DNA of 55,505 nt, taken from positions 1-55,505 of the forward strand of contig WSYG01000007.1 of the NCBI GenBank assembly GCA_009773735.1. The letters are read 5' to 3'. The notes under the pieces are model-generated. The model did not search any database and had not been told where the DNA came from. It saw only the letters and a program-made list of their open reading frames with translations. The position numbers and the translations under genes were made by a program. The DNA is from Erysipelotrichaceae bacterium (lineage in GTDB: Bacteria; Bacillota_I; Bacilli_A; Erysipelotrichales; Erysipelotrichaceae). Shown here piece by piece: positions 45,571 through 50,568 of this stretch. The number at the start of each line of letters is the position of its first letter. Positions within the stretch are counted from its first letter, which is position 1.

Positions 45571-46029
45571 TTAGAATGGAAGATCATCGCTGGATATATC
45601 CAGCAAAGGGCCCGTATTGAAGTCATCGTCATTGACGGATGCTTCATCAGGGAAATAGCCGGTAGCGGCTTTAGGTGCTTGTTGAGACGTCTGAGCGACG
45701 TTTTGCGGAGCTGGTGAAGAACCAGTACGGATCAGTTGGACACTGTCACAATTGATTTCGGTGACATAGACCTTTCGGCCTTCTTTGTCATCGTAATTTC
45801 TCGATGTGACACGACCTTCGATCGCAATCATGTTTCCTTTTTTTGCGTATTGATTCAAGTAGTCAGCGGATTGGCCCCATGCAACACACGGAACATAATC
45901 GGTTTGTTCCTGGTCTTTGAATTTGCGATTGACCGCAATACTGAACATCACTTTGGATGTCCCTGTGGAAATCTTACTGAACATTGGGTCTCTGGTGAGA
46001 TTCCCAACTACGACAACACGATTGATCAT
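45571..46029 (-). CDS. ssb: Single-stranded DNA-binding protein
   Basis: The 152-residue protein has an OB fold in the first 105 residues (INRVVVVGNLTRDPM, WGQSADYLNQYAKKGN, VEGRVTSRNYDD-type segments), then a flexible linker and the acidic tail DISSDDLPF, through which SSB recruits repair and replication proteins. Its place between rpsF and rpsR is the conserved one. Confidence 0.97.
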   Translation of the reverse strand: MINRVVVVGNLTRDPMFSKISTGTSKVMFSIAVNRKFKDQEQTDYVPCVAWGQSADYLNQYAKKGNMIAIEGRVTSRNYDDKEGRKVYVTEINCDSVQLIRTGSSPAPQNVAQTSQQAPKAATGYFPDEASVNDDDFNTGPLLDISSDDLPF

Positions 46030-46038
46030 ATGTGCCCC

Positions 46039-46329
46039 TTAGTTATCTTCTAGATTGATAATGAGTGTTCTCACTACATTCGTATTAATACGTGTTAAGC
46101 GGTCGAATTCCTTGATGGTTTCGGGTTCTGCTTCTACGTTTAATACCATGTAGTAACCTCTTGTCGTAAAGTCGATCGGATAAGCATATTCTTTTACGCC
46201 CCAATCATCTGCTTTACTGATTACCCCACCATTGCTGGTTAGGATACCGTGTAAAGAAGCGATGAGTTCGTTGCGAACTGCGTCTTCCAATGAAGCTTTG
46301 ACGATGTACATGATTTCATATTTTCTCAT
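46039..46329 (-). CDS. rpsF: 30S ribosomal protein S6
   Basis: The 96 residues match S6 (RKYEIMYIVKA start, WGVKEYAYPI and GYYMVLN segments). I place the start at the ATG after AGGAGGTG; an upstream in-frame start at 46368 lies within the leader. It is the first gene of the rpsF-ssb-rpsR operon and may be autoregulated through the leader hairpin. Confidence 0.96.
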   Translation of the reverse strand: MRKYEIMYIVKASLEDAVRNELIASLHGILTSNGGVISKADDWGVKEYAYPIDFTTRGYYMVLNVEAEPETIKEFDRLTRINTNVVRTLIINLEDN

Positions 46330-46337
46330 GTGGTCAC

Positions 46338-46372
46338 CTCCTTTTGGTCTAATGGCCTTTTCAGGCAAGGAG
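46338..46372 (-). ncRNA. Leader hairpin over the rpsF ribosome binding site
   Basis: On the minus strand CTCCTT (46367-46372) pairs with AAGGAG (46338-46343), hiding the Shine-Dalgarno. A small GCC/GGC stem lies inside. S6:S18 complexes are known to bind rpsF leaders in many bacteria. The CCG bulge typical of that motif is not obvious here, so this is a candidate only. Confidence 0.4.
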
Positions 46373-46400
46373 TAAATAAAGACTATCTACTCGTTTTAAG

Positions 46401-46429
46401 ATTATAACATTCAAAGCTCTGATTGTAAA
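46401..46429 (-). promoter_or_regulatory. Promoter of the rpsF operon
   Basis: TTTACA (46424-46429), exactly 17 bases, then consensus TATAAT (46401-46406) on the minus strand, 72 bases upstream of rpsF. This leaves room for a structured leader. Confidence 0.8.
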
Positions 46430-46515
46430 CCTGCAAAACACCATCTCTATTCACTTTTTTCTTTAAGCCAAAAAGCGATAATTTTGTATTAACCAAGAAG
46501 AATAATTTACATTGC

Positions 46516-46544
46516 TTGACTGACATTAACATCAAGCATAAAAT
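46516..46544 (+). promoter_or_regulatory. Promoter of the sigma-RsgI locus
   Basis: TTGACT (46516-46521), 17 bases, then TAAAAT (46539-46544). The start codon follows nine bases later, so the leader is extremely short. It resembles a housekeeping (SigA-type) promoter rather than an ECF-type one. Confidence 0.6.
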
Positions 46545-46553
46545 AGGGACGAA

Positions 46554-46973
46554 ATGACACTTACCAAACAAGAGCTTTTCGAAAACATCTATCATGCAAC
46601 ATTTAACATCCTATCAAAATATGTATTTTTCAAAGTCGCTTCTCTTGAAGATGCCCAGGATATCGTACAAAATATATATGCCCAGTACTATATCTCGGTC
46701 ATTCAAAAGAATAAAGCCATTGAAAATCCTCAAGCTTATTTGATGACTATGGCTACCAACGAATTAACTCTCTATTATAAGAATAAAGCGAATCAAGCCA
46801 TACTGCTAAATGAGGATGAGTTCAACATCTTCGAAAACATACCAGATGATAGTGACTTGGCTCTAGAAATCATCGAAAAAAGTACCGTTGAAATGATTTA
46901 TAAACAGATTAAGAGTTTATCTAAGCTTGATCAAAAAATCAAACTTCTCTCTATCATAGTAGTGCACACATAG
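46554..46973 (+). CDS. Truncated sigma-70-family (ECF-like) factor, copy 1
   Basis: The 139-residue product carries only sigma region 2. LEDAQDIVQNIYAQYY (around 33-48) is the region 2 core that binds RNA polymerase and the -10 box, and NPQAYLMTMATNELTLYYK matches region 2.3-2.4. After LSKLDQKI the sequence loses the 32 bases present in copy 2 and ends in KLLSIIVVHT. The region 4 helix-turn-helix that reads the -35 box is absent. It is nearly identical to the next gene and ends eight bases before it. It may be a decaying duplicate or a region-2-only protein. AGGGAC is a weak ribosome binding site. Confidence 0.65.
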   Translation: MTLTKQELFENIYHATFNILSKYVFFKVASLEDAQDIVQNIYAQYYISVIQKNKAIENPQAYLMTMATNELTLYYKNKANQAILLNEDEFNIFENIPDDSDLALEIIEKSTVEMIYKQIKSLSKLDQKIKLLSIIVVHT

Positions 46974-46980
46974 GGGCGAA

Positions 46981-47418
46981 ATGACACTCACCAAACAAGA
47001 GCTTTTCGAAAACATTTATCATGCAACATTTAACATCCTATCAAAATATGTATTTTTCAAAGTCGCTTCTCTAGAAGATGCCCAAGACATTGTACAAAAC
47101 GTATATGCCCAGTACTATAACTTGGTTATTCAAAAGAATAAAGTAATCGAAAATCCCCAGGCCTATTTGATGAGCATGGCCACCAATGAGTTAACACTTT
47201 ATTATAAGAATAAAGCGAATCAAGCCATCCTTCTGACTGATGATGAATTCAACATCTTTGAAAACATCCCAGATGATAGTGACTTGGCTCTAGAAATCAT
47301 CGAAAAAAGTACCGTTGAAATGATTTATAAACAGATTAAGAGTTTATCTAAGCTTGATCAAAAAATCAGAAATGATCTTTTTTTGAAACTATTTCTCCTA
47401 AACTTCTCTCTATTATAG
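46981..47418 (+). CDS. Truncated sigma-70-family (ECF-like) factor, copy 2
   Basis: The 145-residue product has the same region 2 as copy 1, with a few conservative changes (for example NVYAQYYNLV). It continues through LSKLDQKIRNDLFLKLFL, the normal start of region 4, but stops after NFSLL, so the DNA-binding helix-turn-helix is missing. A run of seven T (47378-47384) lies just before the end; reading one base back there would open the frame directly into the downstream anti-sigma gene. AGGGG precedes the ATG. It is cotranscribed with the RsgI-like gene, the usual arrangement of a sigma factor with its membrane anti-sigma partner. Confidence 0.68.
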   Translation: MTLTKQELFENIYHATFNILSKYVFFKVASLEDAQDIVQNVYAQYYNLVIQKNKVIENPQAYLMSMATNELTLYYKNKANQAILLTDDEFNIFENIPDDSDLALEIIEKSTVEMIYKQIKSLSKLDQKIRNDLFLKLFLLNFSLL

Positions 47419-47441
47419 TAGTAGCCACAAAGGAGAATAAA

Positions 47442-48713
47442 ATGAACAAATTACGCAAAGCTGTTTCACTCAACATGATGAGTGAAGAGAAGACGCTTCA
47501 ACAACTTAGAAGAAACTTAGGTTTTAAGAAGCCAAAGAATACTGAAGGTTTATTTTGGATAAGAAACGGACTGATCAGTTTTACTTTGATCTGTTTGGTT
47601 CTATTTGGTTCTTTCTATGATGGGTTAAACAAGAAAGACCCGTTAGCAGGTTTAACAACAACTCTTGTTTCAATCAACATTAACCCAAGTTTCACACTTG
47701 AAGTGAATACAGACAACAAAGTACTTAAGATCATCGCTGAAAATGATGATGCTGAAGGCATAAAAACAGATGATCTAGAAGGATTGGATGCGGTTCTTGT
47801 GGTTGAGACCTTGATCTTAAGAGCACAAGAAGCAGGATATTTAACAGATTCTGATTATGTGGTTGTCGCTACAGCACCTGCTAAAGTAGGCGATGAAGAT
47901 GATGCAGATGATCTATATGAATTAATTCTTGAAAATCTAGAAAAAGAAGGTGTCAGTGATGATGTCAATGTTGCATTGATCAAAGCTACTTTACAACAAC
48001 TCATGGCTGCTAAAGATAAAGATATTCCATTGGGCTTGTTTGTTGTCAACGGTTTAGTCAACAACGACGGCGTCATAATGTCTGTCTCTGATTTCTTAAA
48101 GAGCACAGGTAACCTGGAACTCTTAGAGACCATCTCCAGTGTCGTTAAAAAGACAACACTAAATACAAGATCTTTATTAGAACGATTCTTAGATCGACTT
48201 GAAAGAGCTGGTGTTGATGTTGAATCACTTAGAACACGCGCTGCTACAGAAGGTGAAAACCTTGCGGTCTTGAAAGCTGAAGTATTGGCATTATGGGATT
48301 CTCTTGATGAAGACACACAAGACGAAACCAGTTTAACGGATGATGAAAAAGTTGCCATATCTGAAGTTATCGCTGAACTCTTGGCTCAACTAAAAGCCTT
48401 GGGAATCGATGTATCAAGTTATGAAGCTTATTTGGCAACTGATGGTGCTGATTTACAAAGCATTGAAGAAGAATTGGATGAACTTCTAGATGGTTTAGAA
48501 GATGATGATGATAATGACATTGACGACAACGATGATGATGACATTGACGACGACGATGATAATGACATTGACGACGACGATGATGACATTGACGACAACG
48601 ATGATGACATTGACGACAACGATGATGACATTGACGACAACGATGATGACATTGACGTTGATGAAGAAGACGATATTGACGTTGATGAAGAAGACGAGGA
48701 AGATGTAGAATAA
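47442..48713 (+). CDS. RsgI-like membrane anti-sigma factor with Asp-rich C-terminal tail
   Basis: The 423-residue protein has a short cytosolic N-terminus (1-42), one membrane helix (about 43-61), and an extracytoplasmic part. Residues 70-200 match the RsgI middle domain: VSININPSFTLEVN, then VLKIIAENDDAEGI, LVVETLILRAQEAGYL, and a late PLGLFVVNGL. The Asn-Pro in INPS is where RsgI proteins are known to self-cleave. A helical region (210-345) follows. The last 75 or so residues are almost only Asp, Asn, Ile and Glu, in a seven-residue repeat. RsgI partners hold sigma factors at the membrane until an external signal triggers proteolysis. An AAGGAG ribosome binding site is present. Calcium or cation sensing by the tail is inference. 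Confidence 0.8.
   Translation: MNKLRKAVSLNMMSEEKTLQQLRRNLGFKKPKNTEGLFWIRNGLISFTLICLVLFGSFYDGLNKKDPLAGLTTTLVSININPSFTLEVNTDNKVLKIIAENDDAEGIKTDDLEGLDAVLVVETLILRAQEAGYLTDSDYVVVATAPAKVGDEDDADDLYELILENLEKEGVSDDVNVALIKATLQQLMAAKDKDIPLGLFVVNGLVNNDGVIMSVSDFLKSTGNLELLETISSVVKKTTLNTRSLLERFLDRLERAGVDVESLRTRAATEGENLAVLKAEVLALWDSLDEDTQDETSLTDDEKVAISEVIAELLAQLKALGIDVSSYEAYLATDGADLQSIEEELDELLDGLEDDDDNDIDDNDDDDIDDDDDNDIDDDDDDIDDNDDDIDDNDDDIDDNDDDIDVDEEDDIDVDEEDEEDVE
48501..48711 (+). repeat. Tandem 21-bp repeats encoding DDIDDND units
   Basis: Units close to GACATTGACGACAACGATGAT recur with a 21-base period, with shorter and degenerate units at the edges. They encode the acidic tail of the RsgI-like protein. 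All changes keep the reading frame, so selection for the acidic protein is likely. Confidence 0.85.
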
Positions 48714-48756
48714 TTCATTATCTACCAATCTATTTCACCACTTATAAATTAACTTG

Positions 48757-48788
48757 AAAAACATGAGTGAGATTTCACCCATGTTTTT
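48757..48788 (+). terminator. Terminator of the sigma-RsgI operon
   Basis: AAAAACATG / CATGTTTTT encloses a second GTGA/TCAC stem, followed by CTTTT. It separates this operon from the B12 riboswitch. Confidence 0.8.
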
Positions 48789-48817
48789 CTTTTGTCTGAT
48801 TTAATTCTAAAACGAGA

Positions 48818-48826
48818 TGCTATAAT
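48818..48826 (+). promoter_or_regulatory. Extended -10 promoter of the B12 operon
   Basis: TGCTATAAT is an extended -10 box with a consensus TATAAT at 48821-48826, just before the riboswitch. No good -35 box is seen. Confidence 0.65.
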
Positions 48827-48835
48827 GAATTTGCG

Positions 48836-48985
48836 AAATATGGTGCTTTACCAAAGCTTAAAAGGGAATTCGATAAAACGAAGCTGTCCCAGCAACTGTA
48901 GGTCCGGACAAGAGGAGACATACCACTGTGAAAACGGGAAGGTTCCTCAAGGAAGAAAGACCAGCCAGTAGACCTGCCCTATATC
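48836..48985 (+). ncRNA. Cobalamin (adenosylcobalamin-type) riboswitch
   Basis: The leader has the conserved riboswitch elements in order: GGTGCTTTACC at the start of the P2/P3 region, AAAAGGGAATTCG, GCTGTCCCAGCAACTGTA, and the B12 box GCCAGTAGACCTGCC near 48964-48978. It controls the three genes of the B12 operon. A terminator pair downstream is the expression platform. Confidence 0.93.
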
Positions 48986-49015
48986 CGCAACGCTTTTATC
49001 TTCTGGGAAAAAGAT

Positions 49016-49066
49016 AAAAAGACAAGCCTGTCTTTTTTCACACATCCCTTAGATGTGTGTTTTTAT
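49016..49066 (+). terminator. Riboswitch expression platform: tandem terminator hairpins
   Basis: AAAAAGACA / TGTCTTTTT (49016-49037) is followed by CACACATC / GATGTGTG plus TTTTTATT (49039-49066). The second hairpin ends nine bases before the AGGAGG of the next gene. Bound cobalamin would favour termination, as in other B12 riboswitches. Confidence 0.75.
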
Positions 49067-49078
49067 TAAGGAGGCACA

Positions 49079-49510
49079 ATGAAGAAAAATGCAGTAAGAA
49101 TTGGTTTAGCGTTCTTAGTTTTGGTACTTGGGTTAGGTGCTTATAAAGTTTATAGCGACTCTTTACGTGATCAAGGCTCAAAATCGATTCAGATCATCAT
49201 TCAAGATGAATCTGAAAAGGTTTTGTTTGATAAGGTCGTAAGAACGGATGCTGAAACCTTAGGTGATCTGCTTGATGAGATGATCAAAGAAAAGAAGTTT
49301 ACGATCGCCTTTGAAGGTACTAAAACCGATGTTTATGGACGCTATATCACTCAGATCAATGATGTGAAGGCAGGTGCTGCGGGTCCTTGGTGGGTCTATG
49401 CATCAACCAACAACACCGAATGTGTGGCTGCAGGTTATTGTGGTGGAATCGATGTCAATCCGATTCATGACAAAGATGTTTTTACGTTTTCATTAAGCAT
49501 GGGTTATTGA
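49079..49510 (+). CDS. DUF4430 exported protein, probable corrinoid-binding partner
   Basis: The 143-residue protein has an N-terminal membrane anchor (7-26) and a DUF4430 domain, a small beta-grasp fold related to the C-terminal domain of transcobalamin and intrinsic factor. The GPWWVYASTNNT and DKDVFTFSLSM segments are characteristic. It lacks a lipobox. It is the first gene under the cobalamin riboswitch and overlaps the ECF S-component gene (TGATG), so a role in catching cobalamin at the cell surface is likely. Direct evidence for this protein is lacking. Confidence 0.8.
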   Translation: MKKNAVRIGLAFLVLVLGLGAYKVYSDSLRDQGSKSIQIIIQDESEKVLFDKVVRTDAETLGDLLDEMIKEKKFTIAFEGTKTDVYGRYITQINDVKAGAAGPWWVYASTNNTECVAAGYCGGIDVNPIHDKDVFTFSLSMGY

Positions 49511-50049
49511 TGAGACCCTTACTAAAATACCTTATCTTAGCCTTATTGGCTGGCATGCTTTTTTTAGCCCAATTGTCATTGGCAGTTTTGCCAAATGTAG
49601 AATTGGTAAGCTTATTGCTTATGAGCATTGCATGTTCCTTTAAGCTAAAAGACGGTGTTTTAGTGGTCATCTTATTTACTCTTCTGGAAGGTCTGTATTG
49701 GGGCTTTGCAGATTGGGTCATAGGGTACTTGTGGATTTGGAGTTTACTGGTTATACTGGTTCAAGTCACTTTACCTTTAACGCGATTGAAGGCCAACCGA
49801 ATGGCCATCCTGGGAGGTCTATTTGGCCTGGCCTTCGGTTTCTTCTTTGCGTTACAGCATGCCTTATTGTATGGATTATCAATGGGGATATCCTATTGGA
49901 TCATGGGCATCGGTTTTGATTTACTTCATGGATTTGCGAATTATACCTTGATCTTATTGTTGTTTGAACCGATCAATAAGATTCTGACTCACTTGATCAG
50001 AAAGGCGGAAAGCAGATATGGGAATCGTCACTACGAAAACGGGAGATAA
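49510..50049 (+). CDS. ECF transporter S component, probable cobalamin transporter (CbrT-like)
   Basis: The roughly 179-residue protein has about five to six membrane helices, a size typical of ECF S components. The start overlaps the DUF4430 stop by one base; a TTG three bases upstream is less likely. The 3' end overlaps the adenosyltransferase gene by 32 bases. Riboswitch control and cotranscription with the adenosyltransferase indicate cobalamin as the substrate, analogous to CbrT of Lactobacillus. No BtuCD-type importer is in the window. The shared EcfAA'T module must come from elsewhere. Confidence 0.8.
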   Translation: MRPLLKYLILALLAGMLFLAQLSLAVLPNVELVSLLLMSIACSFKLKDGVLVVILFTLLEGLYWGFADWVIGYLWIWSLLVILVQVTLPLTRLKANRMAILGGLFGLAFGFFFALQHALLYGLSMGISYWIMGIGFDLLHGFANYTLILLLFEPINKILTHLIRKAESRYGNRHYENGR

Positions 50050-50482
50050 AGGCAAAACTTATCTCAAAGACAAAGTGGTCTCAAAAGGATCCTTAACGAT
50101 TGAAAGCATAGGCACCATCGATGAATTGATTGCGAATATGATTTTGACTCAATCCTTGACTCAACTGGATCGAAACTTATTTGAAGGTCCGGTCAATAAA
50201 CTGATAGAGATCGGATCTTATTTAGCAGGTTTTAAGGGTGTCCCAGATTTCAAAGACATTACCGATCAATTAGAACAAACCATCCTCTCTAGACGAGAAA
50301 ATTATAATGGATTCATATATCCTTATGGTGATCCTAAAAACGCCCAGATCAATGTTTTAAGAACTGTGGTACGAAGAACTGAACGTACTTTGATTCGCCA
50401 CCACGAAGAAAATCCTTTGCCTGAATCTTTGCTTATATTTATGAATAGGCTTTCAGACTATGTCTTTGTGTTAATTGGATAA
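50018..50482 (+). CDS. PduO-type ATP:cob(I)alamin adenosyltransferase
   Basis: The 154-residue enzyme transfers adenosyl from ATP to cob(I)alamin, making the coenzyme form used by class II ribonucleotide reductase. The N-terminal ATP motif TKTGDKGKTYL, the central VVRRTERTL (arginines that bind ATP) and the late NRLSDYVFVL are the PduO hallmarks. It is slightly shorter than typical members (about 180), missing some C-terminal tail. It lies directly upstream of the reductase gene. Confidence 0.93.
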   Translation: MGIVTTKTGDKGKTYLKDKVVSKGSLTIESIGTIDELIANMILTQSLTQLDRNLFEGPVNKLIEIGSYLAGFKGVPDFKDITDQLEQTILSRRENYNGFIYPYGDPKNAQINVLRTVVRRTERTLIRHHEENPLPESLLIFMNRLSDYVFVLIG

Positions 50483-50568
50483 AATGTAAGCATTATGAAA
50501 AAGAACATTACTCATAGTATGATAAAATGGTAGCACGTAGTTTTCTAAAAGAAGGGATGGGAAATCTT

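Noticed and set aside
47855-48358. Minus-strand 167-codon open frame inside the RsgI-like gene
   Set aside because: It is a shadow of a well-supported coding sequence with low-complexity serine-rich composition.
48501-48711. Short tandem repeats that could look like a CRISPR array
   Set aside because: The units are contiguous without spacers, stay in frame inside a coding sequence, and encode an acidic protein tail.
48428-48718. Minus-strand Ser-rich open frame opposite the Asp repeat
   Set aside because: It is only the complement of the GAT/GAC repeat, has no ribosome binding site and resembles no protein.
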